Below are positions 43,933 through 51,731 of a stretch of 64,000 nucleotides of DNA, in pieces. The stretch's first letter is position 1. Each line of letters opens with the position of its first letter. A program made the translations under genes and the position numbers. The stretch lies in NCBI RefSeq assembly GCF_046546475.1, contig NZ_JBKGXS010000007.1, forward strand, positions 186,001 through 250,000, given 5' to 3'. The stretch comes from Pseudonocardia phyllosphaerae. GTDB taxonomy: Bacteria > Actinomycetota > Actinomycetes > Mycobacteriales > Pseudonocardiaceae. The notes under the pieces were generated by a model. The model searched no databases and was not told the DNA's origin. It saw only the letters and a program-made list of their open reading frames with translations.

Positions 43933-44139
43933 TCAGGCCCGGCCGTCGCCTCCGTTGCGTCCACCGCGCACCTTGCCGATGGCGCTCTCGACGCCCGCCT
44001 GCGCGACACCGGCGGCGCCCTGCACGGCCGGGTGGTCCGCGGCCCGGTGGTAGACCTTGACGAGCTGCTCGTAGCGCTCGTGCCCGGCCTTGGTGCCCAG
44101 GACGTACCCGACGGCGACCCCCACGAGGAACCTCACCAT
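43933..44139 (-). CDS. small YtxH-like membrane-associated protein
   Basis: A 68-residue protein. The start MVRFLVGVAVGYVLGTKAGHERYEQL has the Gly-rich single membrane helix followed by a charged helix seen in YtxH-like or general-stress proteins of actinobacteria. The C-terminus is Gly/Arg-rich. A very strong GGAGGTGAGGGG site precedes the ATG. Function is unknown; stress or envelope association is likely by family. Confidence 0.7.
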   Translation of the reverse strand: MVRFLVGVAVGYVLGTKAGHERYEQLVKVYHRAADHPAVQGAAGVAQAGVESAIGKVRGGRNGGDGRA

Positions 44140-44320
44140 TCCCCTCACCTCCGATGGCGACCGTACCCGGACGCCCCGGGCACCCCCTCTGGTACCCGCT
44201 CCGGCGTCCCGCGGACCGTGACCAGCGGGAACGACAGTCGAACGGGGGGTGGCCGGGGCGCTCCGGACGGTGTTGTAGAGTTCTTCCCGTCGCCGGGACA
44301 CGGTCCAGGCGGTGAGACGG

Positions 44321-44392
44321 TCCTCCGTAGCTCAACGGCAGAGCACCCGACTGTTAATCGGGCGGTTACTGGTTCGAATCCAGTCGGAGGAG
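44321..44392 (+). tRNA. tRNA-Asn (GTT)
   Basis: A cloverleaf of 72 bases. Acceptor TCCTCCG pairs with CGGAGGA, the anticodon stem CCCGA/TCGGG encloses anticodon GTT at 44353-44355, and the T arm is CTGGTTCGAATCCAG. The 3' CCA is not encoded. It is followed by its own terminator. Confidence 0.97.
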
Positions 44393-44406
44393 CATTATCC
44401 CAGGTC

Positions 44407-44451
44407 AGCCGGTCATCACCGATCAAGGTGAGGGACCGGCTTTCTTGTTTT
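44407..44451 (+). terminator. intrinsic terminator of tRNA-Asn
   Basis: AGCCGGTC (44407-44414) pairs with GACCGGCT (44434-44441), with an inner TCACC/GGTGA stem. TTTCTTGTTTT follows. This is the only terminator in the window with a classical T-run. Confidence 0.9.
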
Positions 44452-44469
44452 CGACGGGGCCTCGCGGGT

Positions 44470-44973
44470 TCAGGCGTGGCAGAACCAGTCGTCGTGACCG
44501 CTGAGTGGGCCCTCGTCGGCGCCGGTGGGTGGCGGGAACGTCGTGCGGAACGTGAACGCCTCCGGTGTCGGTCCGTGCTCGCGGAGCAGCGTCAGTCTCT
44601 GCTCGGCTTCCGCCACGGTCGGCCGATGTTCCGCCGGAACCCACCACAGGACCTGATGCGCGGAGCCGAGCCGGGTGAACCCCTCGCGCTTGCGTCGCAG
44701 GACCGCGAGATGCGCTGGGTCCCGGTAGGCGAAGTCGGCCAGCGTCTCCACCGACGCCCACACGCTCATGTTGACGATGAGGCGGTCGTCGTCGAAGGCG
44801 CGTACGGCGGTGGCGTCCCCGTCCTCGGTCTGGAGGCGCCACCGGAAGCCGGGTGCCGCGTCAGCGACGGCGTTCACGGCGTCGAGTGCGTCCACGAACC
44901 AGGCGAGTTCGGGCTCGGACAGCGGTACGACGGGCAGAGCGATGTTGACCTGTGCAAGTTCCCAGCTGCTCAT
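44470..44973 (-). CDS. DUF3291 domain protein
   Basis: A 167-residue soluble protein. It begins WELAQVNIALP and carries NMSVWASVETLADFAYRDPAHLAVLRRKREGF and the HQVLWWVPAEHRPTVAEAEQRL motif, all typical of DUF3291. The fold is a dimeric alpha/beta barrel related to monooxygenase-like families; function is unknown. A TAGCGT hexamer lies 8 bases before the ATG with no ribosome site, again a leaderless layout. It is the first gene after the tRNA on the island side. Confidence 0.82.
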   Translation of the reverse strand: MSSWELAQVNIALPVVPLSEPELAWFVDALDAVNAVADAAPGFRWRLQTEDGDATAVRAFDDDRLIVNMSVWASVETLADFAYRDPAHLAVLRRKREGFTRLGSAHQVLWWVPAEHRPTVAEAEQRLTLLREHGPTPEAFTFRTTFPPPTGADEGPLSGHDDWFCHA

Positions 44974-45238
44974 CGGGGAGCACGCTAGGCCGGATCGGCC
45001 ACGCGGCGCCAGCCTTGGTCTCCCGCGCCCGGTATCCAGCTGGGCTCGGGTGCATGCCGCCTTCGGTCGGTCCCCCGAGCCCGCGGGGCTGCCGGCCCGA
45101 GACGGGAGTGCCCGTTGCTGCCCAGACGATGTAACGGGGCCCGAATCATCGAGGACAGAGCTTGACCGCCTTCTCTTTGATGCTCAGCGGACGAAGCAGA
45201 GATGCGACGATCCGCAGCCGAACGAAGGACGAACTGAC
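44974..45238. other. intergenic region before the broken VOC gene
   Basis: About 265 bases with no complete gene. The right end (45160-45238) is AT-richer and carries a GAAGGA ribosome site for the truncated VOC frame. The left end holds the DUF3291 promoter. Confidence 0.4.
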
Positions 45239-45373
45239 ATGGCGACGAGCATTCCCGGTGGGAAGTCCACGCTGACCCCCTACGTAGTGGTGAAGGGGAC
45301 AGCGAAGTTCCTGGACTTCGTCGAGCAAACCTTCGAGACCCAAGCGGTCAGGGCCGGCTGTGCGCGAAGATGA
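45239..45373 (+). pseudogene. truncated VOC/glyoxalase (PhnB-like) gene, 5' fragment
   Basis: From an ATG with a GAAGGA site the frame reads TPYVVVKGTAKFLDFVEQTF, the opening of PhnB-like VOC proteins. After about 36 residues the family match stops, and the frame ends at 45373 inside the opposite methyltransferase gene. Full-length relatives are about 130-160 residues. The break near 45335-45350 coincides with the 3' end of the methyltransferase gene, pointing to an insertion or deletion junction. Confidence 0.7.
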
Positions 45374-45989
45374 TGGCCCCCGGGACGTCCTCATCCGGTC
45401 TGATGACCAGTTCGGCCTCAATGGTGAACCCCGCGTCCCGGAGCCGGCCCGCGACCGTGCTCGGCTGGCGGTGGTAGCTCTCGACGTTGATCGGTCGGCC
45501 CGTGTAGCCCTCGGACGTGTGTTGTGTTTCGTCACCGACGTGGAAGCCGACCAGTAGCGGTGCTCGGGGGCGCAGGACCCGGCGGAACTGTCCGAACACT
45601 CCGGGGAGGGCGTGGTCGGGCACGTGGACTATCGACCAGAACGCCAGTAGGCCGGCGACCGAGTCGTCGGCGAGGTCGAGGTCGGTCATCGTCCCCACCT
45701 CGAAGCGGAGCCCCGGGTAGTCGCGGCGAGCGATCGCGATCAGCTCTGGTGAGAGGTCGATGCCGAATGCGTCCACTCCGGTGTCCTGGAGGTGGCGGGT
45801 GACGTAGCCGGGCCCGCAGCCGACGTCGACGACCGGGCCGCCACCGGCGTTGTGTACCGACTCGGCGAACAAGCCGAGGCCCGCGCGCAGGTAGGGATTG
45901 TCGCCGAGCAGGCCACGGACCTTCTCGGCGTATCCGGCGGCGTCGGTGTCGTACGACGAGCGGGTATCGGACAGCCAGGTGTCAGACAT
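45348..45989 (-). CDS. SAM-dependent methyltransferase
   Basis: A 213-residue class I methyltransferase. Motif I is PVVDVGCGPGYVTRHLQ, with FGIDLSPELIAIARRDYP as motif II and LLAFWSIVHVPD as motif III. The C-terminus (DEDVPGAIIFAHSRP) is intact although it overlaps the broken VOC fragment. The substrate is unknown. The ATG has no ribosome site but TACCGT lies 7 bases upstream. Codon use is less GC-biased than in neighbours, suggesting transfer together with the MFS gene. Confidence 0.85.
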   Translation of the reverse strand: MSDTWLSDTRSSYDTDAAGYAEKVRGLLGDNPYLRAGLGLFAESVHNAGGGPVVDVGCGPGYVTRHLQDTGVDAFGIDLSPELIAIARRDYPGLRFEVGTMTDLDLADDSVAGLLAFWSIVHVPDHALPGVFGQFRRVLRPRAPLLVGFHVGDETQHTSEGYTGRPINVESYHRQPSTVAGRLRDAGFTIEAELVIRPDEDVPGAIIFAHSRP

Positions 45990-46075
45990 GGGCGACACGG
46001 TAGGCCGCTCGCGAGCAGCTGTAGCGTCGTGCCGCTCGACCGTAGGTCGACGAGAGCAACCTGTCGGTCCAGCCT

Positions 46076-47524
46076 CTACGCTTGATCCGGGTGGTCGGGG
46101 CCGACAACCGCGGGGACGGTGGCCAACCGTCCACGGGTGAAAAGGGCACCGGCCAGTGCGAGCCCTCCGATGGCTCCCGCGACGACGAAGGCGAGCCGCA
46201 TCCCTGCCGGACCAGCAGTGTTCGTGCCGCCGGCTCCGATCGAGGCGACGGTGACGAACAGCGTCGAGCCGAACGCTCCGGAGATCTGTTGGAAGGCGCC
46301 CAGGATTGCACTGCCGTGGGCATACAGCCCCGCCGGTAGCGCGGCAAGCGGTTCGGTCATCAGCGGTGTCATCATCAATCCGACTCCGATCATCAGGACG
46401 ATGTGGATCCCGATGACCGTGACCATGAGCACCCCTGCGTTGAGGGCGGCGAATCCGAGCAGGGCGGTGGTCAGGGCGATGGTGCCCGGAATGAGAACCG
46501 GCCGCGCGCCGAAGTGATCGAACAGCTTTCCGGCCGGGATGCCCAGGGCCCCGAGAACCAGTCCGCCGGGGAGTAGGAGGAGTCCAGTGGCGAAGGTGCT
46601 GTGATGCAGGACGGTTTGGAGGTAGAGGGGCAGGAGAACCGACCCTGCTCCGATATGGCACATGAACAGAAGCCCGGAAATCACCAGGGCCACGACGAAC
46701 CGTCGGCTGGTGAACGGCCGCAGGTTCAGCAGCGCCCGGTCGGCGCGCTGGAGCGATACCTGCCGCGTCACGAACATGGTCAACGCCACCGCACCGACGA
46801 CGATCGGGATCCACGGGGGCAGCGGGGCGGTCGGCTCCGCGATCGACGACACGCCGTAGAGGATTCCGCCGAAGCTCATCGCGGAGAGGACAACGGACAT
46901 TACGTCGAGCGGGACAGTGCGTGGCCGGTCCTGGACGTGGAGGGCTGCCGCACCGGCGATCAGTGCGGTGGCGGCCAGGGGCAGAATCGCGAAGAACATC
47001 CACCGCCAGCCCAGCCAGGTGAGGATCGTGCCGCCGATGGTCGGCCCGAGAGCCGGCGCGAACGCGACGACCACCGCGATCGTGCCCATCGTGCTTCCGC
47101 GCTTCTGTGGCGGGACCAGACGCATCACGGTGGTCGCCACGAGTGGCAGCATCATGGCCGTGCCACCGGCCTGAACTACGCGGCCGAGCAGCAGCATCGG
47201 GAAGCCGATGGCGAGTCCGCCGATCAGCGTTCCCAGACAGAACAGCCCCATCGAGGCCAGGAACACCGATCGCGTCGTGAACCGCTCGAGCAGGAACCCG
47301 GTGGTCGGGATGACCACTCCGACCGTGAGCAGGAACCCGCTGGTGAGCCACTGGACGGCGACGGTGCTTACCGACAGATCGATGCTGAGGCGTTGCAACC
47401 CGACACTGAGCACCGTCTCGTTGAGGAACATGACGAACGCCGATACGACGAGAGTGCCGACCGCGACCCCGACGCGGGTCGTCCGAGGTGCGGGCGACGC
47501 CGATCCGGTGTCGAGCTGGGACAT
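46076..47524 (-). CDS. MFS drug exporter, DHA2 (14-TM) family
   Basis: A 482-residue transporter with about 14 hydrophobic segments. DHA2 landmarks include FLNETVLSVGLQRL (motif D region), QWLTSGFLLTVGVVIP and GRVVQAGGTAMMLPL. Such proteins expel drugs or antiseptics with proton antiport. The ATG at 47524 has an AGGAGGAG site; the longer frame adds a non-hydrophobic leader. It is divergent from a MerR regulator and upstream of a methyltransferase, together resembling a resistance cassette. Confidence 0.9.
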   Translation of the reverse strand: MSQLDTGSASPAPRTTRVGVAVGTLVVSAFVMFLNETVLSVGLQRLSIDLSVSTVAVQWLTSGFLLTVGVVIPTTGFLLERFTTRSVFLASMGLFCLGTLIGGLAIGFPMLLLGRVVQAGGTAMMLPLVATTVMRLVPPQKRGSTMGTIAVVVAFAPALGPTIGGTILTWLGWRWMFFAILPLAATALIAGAAALHVQDRPRTVPLDVMSVVLSAMSFGGILYGVSSIAEPTAPLPPWIPIVVGAVALTMFVTRQVSLQRADRALLNLRPFTSRRFVVALVISGLLFMCHIGAGSVLLPLYLQTVLHHSTFATGLLLLPGGLVLGALGIPAGKLFDHFGARPVLIPGTIALTTALLGFAALNAGVLMVTVIGIHIVLMIGVGLMMTPLMTEPLAALPAGLYAHGSAILGAFQQISGAFGSTLFVTVASIGAGGTNTAGPAGMRLAFVVAGAIGGLALAGALFTRGRLATVPAVVGPDHPDQA

Positions 47525-47582
47525 GCGGGCGCTCCTCCTGCAGGTACATGGCCTGGAAATCAGGTGAGGCGAACCTTGCCCG

Positions 47583-47598
47583 CTCAACCGCACTTGAG
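47583..47598. promoter_or_regulatory. dyad between MFS and MerR genes
   Basis: CTCAA (47583-47587) and TTGAG (47594-47598) are separated by six bases in the 87-base divergent interval. A MerR binding site is the likely reading. Confidence 0.45.
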
Positions 47599-47611
47599 TT
47601 CAACTGTCAGG

Positions 47612-48025
47612 GTGAGCGAGTTGACACCGATCGCCGAAGTCGCGGTGCACTTCGATCTGCCGCTGTCAACGTTGCGCTTCTGGGAGGACCGGGGACTGGT
47701 CACGTCGCACCGACGAGGCGGCCGCCGTTGCTACGATCGCGATCAGCTCTACCGGATCGCCTCGATCCAGCAGTGGCGTGACACCGGTCTTCTGAGCATC
47801 GAGCAGATCCGCGAGCTGGTCGCGACCCGACAAGGCACAGCCATCTGGCTCCGGACCGCCGATGAGGCCATCGAAGTCGTAGACCAGCAGCTTGAACGCC
47901 TCGAGAAGGCACGGGACTACCTGGTCCACCTTCGCGGTTGCCCCTACCGCGGCAACGGAATCTGCCCGGGCTTCCGAGCCACGGTGTCACTGCCGCCGTC
48001 AGTCCAAGCGGGAGATCATGTGTGA
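47612..48025 (+). CDS. MerR-family regulator of the MFS pump
   Basis: A 137-residue regulator. The DNA-binding domain is TPIAEVAVHFDLPLSTLRFWEDRGLV with the wing RRGGRRCYDRDQLYRIA. A dimer helix follows. The C-terminal CPYRGNGICPGF places two cysteines that could bind metal or react with an electrophile. It probably activates the divergent exporter. Codon use is similarly relaxed. The GTG start lacks a ribosome site. Confidence 0.85.
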   Translation: MSELTPIAEVAVHFDLPLSTLRFWEDRGLVTSHRRGGRRCYDRDQLYRIASIQQWRDTGLLSIEQIRELVATRQGTAIWLRTADEAIEVVDQQLERLEKARDYLVHLRGCPYRGNGICPGFRATVSLPPSVQAGDHV

Positions 48026-48108
48026 CCGTGTCGAGCTGCTTCGCTTGTCGGCTCCGGGCGAATCCTGACTGTGAGAACCCATGTCCGCGATGTGGCGCCC
48101 AGCCTTGA
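48026..48108. other. junction region right of the MerR gene
   Basis: No gene recognised. The inverted pair CGATGTG (48088-48094) and CACATCG (48116-48122) straddles its right edge. It marks the change from relaxed to saturated third-position GC. Confidence 0.4.
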
Positions 48109-48268
48109 CTGCTCGCACATCGGCCGGGCGTTCCCGGCACACCCGCCACAGGAGACCGCGCTGCAGCGCGCGATCGTCGGGCACCGCCGGGCGGGGCGGA
48201 CGTGGCGGGTGGCGCACGGGTGGGTGCCGCTCGAGCCCGTCGCCGGCGCCCGGTTCAGCAGCCCCTGA
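48109..48268 (+). pseudogene. probable 3' stub of a truncated gene
   Basis: From about 48109 to the TGA at 48268 one forward frame has almost only G or C in third positions, the normal coding signature of this genome. It reads ETALQRAIVGHRRAGRTW and continues to a stop, but no suitable start or family domain is present upstream. It looks like the C-terminal end of a gene whose front was lost at the island edge. It overlaps the 3' end of the convergent SGNH gene by 14 bases. Confidence 0.45.
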
Positions 48269-49016
48269 ACCGCGGGTCGGCGGACCAGCCCGCGTTCGCC
48301 CACTGCTCGGGGGCGGCCGGGACGATCCCCGGCCGGACCGTGGCGAGCTTGTCGACGAGCCAGGTGGCGAACCGGGCCGCCCCCTGCTGGCAGGCGTGGA
48401 TGCCGTCGGCGCTGCGATCGGGCAGCCCGTCGCGGGTCTGCTGATAGGACGGGCCCCAGACCTCCGCGGCGTCGAGGGCGACGACCCGGCCGTCGGATCC
48501 GTCGGCGACGGCCATGACGGCGTCGCGGGTCGCGGCCAGCTCGCCCATGTGCGGTTCGTAGAAGTCGTCGGGCCGGATCGGCGGCGCCGTGACCAGCGCG
48601 AGCACGGCCCCGGTCCCCGACACCGTGTCGGCCAGCCGCTGGTAGGCGTCCCGCTGTTCCTGCGGGGTGCCCCAGTCGTAGGTCGTGACCTGGTAGACGA
48701 CGACCGTCGGTGCGGCTGCGGCGATCCGGCCGGGCAGCTCCGGCCACTGCTGGTCGGCGGACGGTCCGACGACGTTGCCGCCCCCGTCGGCGGCGAGGGA
48801 CTCGAACCCCGTCCCGGCGGCGTCCAGCGCGGCGCCCAGGGGGAGGGCCAGTCCCTCGGCCACCGAGTCGCCGAGGAGCAGCACCTTCTCCGGGGTGCCG
48901 GATCCGGCGTCGGCGCCTGCCGCTCCCTCCGCCGGCTCGGCGGGCCGCCCGGCACAGGCCGCGGTCGTCAGGAGTGCACAGGTCAGCAGGGCGATCAGTC
49001 TCGCAGTCGTTGTCAC
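48255..49016 (-). CDS. SGNH/GDSL-type hydrolase lipoprotein
   Basis: A 253-residue protein. The signal (ARLIALLTCALLTTAAC) ends in a lipobox. The GDSVAEGLALPLG block I supplies the catalytic Ser, and DRSADGIHACQQGAARFATWL is block V with the Asp-His pair. SGNH domains act as esterases or peptidoglycan/polysaccharide O-acetyl processing enzymes. It is encoded next to an envelope two-component system and near an acyltransferase, which hints at cell-surface acetyl chemistry (inference). A GGGAGG site precedes the GTG. Confidence 0.82.
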   Translation of the reverse strand: MTTTARLIALLTCALLTTAACAGRPAEPAEGAAGADAGSGTPEKVLLLGDSVAEGLALPLGAALDAAGTGFESLAADGGGNVVGPSADQQWPELPGRIAAAAPTVVVYQVTTYDWGTPQEQRDAYQRLADTVSGTGAVLALVTAPPIRPDDFYEPHMGELAATRDAVMAVADGSDGRVVALDAAEVWGPSYQQTRDGLPDRSADGIHACQQGAARFATWLVDKLATVRPGIVPAAPEQWANAGWSADPRFRGC

Positions 49017-49116
49017 GGTGCCGACCCTCCCGCCCGTGCGTCGCAGCGGCTCCGCCGTCGTGTCGCGGTCGTGTCGCAGCCTGCGCGTCACCGTGACGGG
49101 GCCGCGTCCGGGACCC

Positions 49117-49122
49117 GATACT
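49117..49122 (+). promoter_or_regulatory. -10 element of the response regulator gene, leaderless layout
   Basis: GATACT lies 6 bases before the GTG at 49129, without a ribosome site. Confidence 0.5.
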
Positions 49123-49128
49123 GGCGTC

Positions 49129-49809
49129 GTGGCTGCGGTACTGCTGATCGAGGACGATCCGCTCGTGCGGCGTGGTCTCGAGCTCGCGCTGAGCCGAATG
49201 GGCCACGACGTCCACCCGGCGGGGACCGGCGAGGACGGGCTGCGTGAGTTCGCCGCGCGCCGCCCCGACCTGGTGGTGCTCGACCTGATGTTGCCCGGGA
49301 TGGACGGGTTCGAGGTCTGCCGGCGGATCAGGGCGGCCGGGGAGACCCCGGTGATCATGCTGACGGCCCGCGGCGAGGACACCGACGTCGTCGGGGGCCT
49401 GGCCGCCGGGGCGGACGACTTCGTGATCAAGCCGGCCCAGCCCGCCGTGCTCGACGCGCGCATCCGCGCCGTGCTGCGGCGGGCCGGTACCGCCGCCGCC
49501 GACGGCGCCGTGCACGTCCACCGGGACCTGCGGGTCGACACCGCCTCGCTGGCGGTGTCGGTGCGCGACGAGCCGGTGGCGCTGACCCCCACCGAGCTGC
49601 GGCTGCTGCTGACCCTGCTGCGGGCGCCGGGCCGGGTGTTCAGCCGGAGCCAGCTGCTGCAGGAGGTGTGGGAGCACGACTACCTCGGCGACTCGCGCCT
49701 GGTCGACAACAGTGTGCAGCGGCTGCGGGCCAAGATCGAGAACGTCCCGGCGGCGCCGGAGTACGTCCAGACCGTGCGGGGGTTCGGCTATCGCTTCGGG
49801 CCGGTCTGA
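49129..49809 (+). CDS. OmpR-family response regulator
   Basis: A 226-residue regulator. The receiver domain has the acidic pair Asp9/Asp10, the phosphorylation site Asp52 (VVLDLMLPGMDG), the Thr/Ser in MLTAR and the Lys in VIKP. The C-terminal winged helix contains LTPTELRLLLTLLRAPGRVFSR and ends VRGFGYRFGPV. It binds DNA on phosphorylation by the kinase encoded next. It resembles MtrA/PrrA-type regulators. The kinase gene overlaps its 3' end. Confidence 0.95.
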   Translation: MAAVLLIEDDPLVRRGLELALSRMGHDVHPAGTGEDGLREFAARRPDLVVLDLMLPGMDGFEVCRRIRAAGETPVIMLTARGEDTDVVGGLAAGADDFVIKPAQPAVLDARIRAVLRRAGTAAADGAVHVHRDLRVDTASLAVSVRDEPVALTPTELRLLLTLLRAPGRVFSRSQLLQEVWEHDYLGDSRLVDNSVQRLRAKIENVPAAPEYVQTVRGFGYRFGPV

Positions 49810-51229
49810 CGCCGGGACGCGGACCGGGCTGCGGACGCGTGGGCTGCGCGTCCGGTTTGTCGTCGCGTTCGTGCTGGTGACGGTGGCCGGTGCCGCTGCG
49901 GCGGCGTGGGCGGCGGCCGGTGCGGCTGGTGCGGCGCTGACCGGGTCGTTGCAGAGCGGGCTGGTCGCCGACGTCGGCTCCTCGGTCGCCGCCCTCGCCC
50001 CGACCCTGACCTTCCCGCCCGACCGGGACGCGCTGGACCGGCTCCGGACGGCGGTGGGCCCGGACGCGCTCGTCGTCGCCGGGGACCGGGAGTCCGAGGG
50101 CGGGGCCGCCGGCCGGGTCGTCACCGACGCCCTGCGCGCCGGGGTCCGGGGTGGCGACCGCACGCTCACCGAGCGGGTCGTCGACGGCGGGCGGCCGTGG
50201 CTGGTGATCGGCATCCCGATCGTGCGGACCGGTGTGGACGGTGCCCGGACGGCCTCCGGCGTCGAGGTCTACGCAGCGCGAGATCTCACCGCCGTCGACA
50301 CCGAGGTCGGCGGCGTCGCCGGTGCCGCCGCCGGTGCCGCGGCGCTGACCGTGCCGTTCGCCGTGGTCCTCGCGGTGTTCGCCGCCGGGAGCGTGCTGCG
50401 GCCGGTCCGCGACCTCCGGGACACCGCCCGGCGGCTCGCGGCCGGTGACCTCACCGCGCGGGCCGCCCCCACCGGGGCCGACGAGCTGGCCGACCTCGCC
50501 CGGACCGTGGACGACATGGCCGGCTCGCTGCAGGCGTCGATGGCCACGATGGAACGGATGCAGGACGATGCGCGCCGCTTCGCCGCCGACGTCTCGCACG
50601 AGCTGCGCACCCCGCTCTCGACGCTGACGGCGGTCGCCGACGTGCTGGACGCCGCGGCCGCCGACCTGCCGCCCGACGGCCGCGAGTCGGTGCAGCTCGC
50701 CGTGACCGAGATCCAGCGGCTGGTCCTGCTGGTGGAGGACCTCATGGAGATCTCGCGACTCGACGCCGGGACCGCCACCCTGCGCCGGGAACCGGTGGAC
50801 GTCGCCGAGGCGGTGGGGGAGAGCCTGCGCGCCCGGGGCTGGGCCGGGGAGGTCGAGCTCGTCGCCCCGCCGGGGCCGCCGCTGCTGCTCGACCGTCGCC
50901 GGCTGGACGTGATCGTGGCCAACCTCGTCGGCAACGCGCTGCGGCACGGGGCCCCGCCGGTCGTCGTGCGGGTGGGCGGCGATGCGGATCGGCTGCTGGT
51001 CGAGGTCGTCGATCACGGGCCGGGCGTCGCCGACGACGTGCTCCCGCAGGTGTTCGAACGGTTCTTCAAGGCCGACCCGGCCCGCGGCCGCACCCCGGGC
51101 AGCGGGCTCGGCCTCGCGATCGCCCGGGAGAACGCCCGCCTGCACGGTGGCGACCTGACCGTGGGGACGACCGGGGACCGTGGGACGCGCTTCGAGCTGT
51201 GGCTGCCGCGCGAGGCGGGGGACCGGTGA
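49712..51229 (+). CDS. sensor histidine kinase (MtrB/PrrB-like)
   Basis: A kinase of up to 505 residues. Two transmembrane helices flank an extracellular loop (first VVAFVLVTVAGAAAAAWAAAG; second AAALTVPFAVVLAVFAAGSVL). HAMP, the H-box (DVSHELRTPLSTLT), N-box (NLVGNALRHG) and G boxes (DHGPGV, GSGLGLAIAREN) follow. The only canonical in-frame start, GTG 49712, lies 98 bases inside the regulator gene; homology begins near 49830, where only CTG codons are available. Translation may start at a non-standard codon or be coupled. It feeds the adjacent regulator and a coupled lipoprotein gene. Confidence 0.9.
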   Translation: MCSGCGPRSRTSRRRRSTSRPCGGSAIASGRSDAGTRTGLRTRGLRVRFVVAFVLVTVAGAAAAAWAAAGAAGAALTGSLQSGLVADVGSSVAALAPTLTFPPDRDALDRLRTAVGPDALVVAGDRESEGGAAGRVVTDALRAGVRGGDRTLTERVVDGGRPWLVIGIPIVRTGVDGARTASGVEVYAARDLTAVDTEVGGVAGAAAGAAALTVPFAVVLAVFAAGSVLRPVRDLRDTARRLAAGDLTARAAPTGADELADLARTVDDMAGSLQASMATMERMQDDARRFAADVSHELRTPLSTLTAVADVLDAAAADLPPDGRESVQLAVTEIQRLVLLVEDLMEISRLDAGTATLRREPVDVAEAVGESLRARGWAGEVELVAPPGPPLLLDRRRLDVIVANLVGNALRHGAPPVVVRVGGDADRLLVEVVDHGPGVADDVLPQVFERFFKADPARGRTPGSGLGLAIARENARLHGGDLTVGTTGDRGTRFELWLPREAGDR

Positions 51230-51708
51230 GCGGCGCCCGGTGGGCGGCCTGCGGGCTGCTGCTCCTGGTGCTCGCCGGGTGCGGCGTGACCCCCGCCGGT
51301 GTGAGCGACGCGGGCCCGGCTCCGACCGGGGTGGCGCCGGGGCCGACGGTGTACTTCCTGGGCCCGGCGGGGGAGCTGCGTGGACAGGTCCGCCCGATGG
51401 GGCACCTGGGCACGATCTCCGACGCGCTCGCACTGCTGCTCGTCGGTCCGGGGGGCTCGGATCTGGGCACCGGGATCGCTCCGGTCGGCGTGCGACGGGC
51501 CGGTGTCGTGCTGACCCCGGCCGGCATCGACGTCCGCGTGCCGCTGACGATCGAGGACGTCACCCCGGCCGGCATCGACCAGATCGTCTGCACCGCGCTC
51601 GCCGTCCACGTGGTCGAGGGCGGGGCCCGGGACACGACCGTCCGGGTGGAGTTCGTCCAGCCGACGCCCGAGTCGGACGTAAGGCGTCGCTGCCCGGTGA
51701 TCCGCTGA
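51226..51708 (+). CDS. GerMN-domain lipoprotein (LpqB-like accessory)
   Basis: A 160-residue lipoprotein. The signal (RWAACGLLLLVLAGC) has a lipobox at about residue 18. The GerMN-like domain carries TVYFLGPAGELRGQVRPM and ISDALALLLVGPGGSDLGTGIAP. GerMN domains occur in LpqB, which partners MtrAB. The GTG overlaps the kinase stop, so regulator, kinase and lipoprotein form one coupled operon. It probably modulates the kinase from outside the membrane, by analogy with LpqB. It lacks the LpqB beta-propeller. Confidence 0.8.
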   Translation: MSGARWAACGLLLLVLAGCGVTPAGVSDAGPAPTGVAPGPTVYFLGPAGELRGQVRPMGHLGTISDALALLLVGPGGSDLGTGIAPVGVRRAGVVLTPAGIDVRVPLTIEDVTPAGIDQIVCTALAVHVVEGGARDTTVRVEFVQPTPESDVRRRCPVIR

Positions 51709-51731
51709 GCCCGCCCGCCCAGCCCGTCCGC

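Noticed and set aside
44321..48268. Island integrated at tRNA-Asn by site-specific recombination
   Set aside because: I found no second copy of the tRNA 3' end and no integrase gene, so att sites cannot be claimed.
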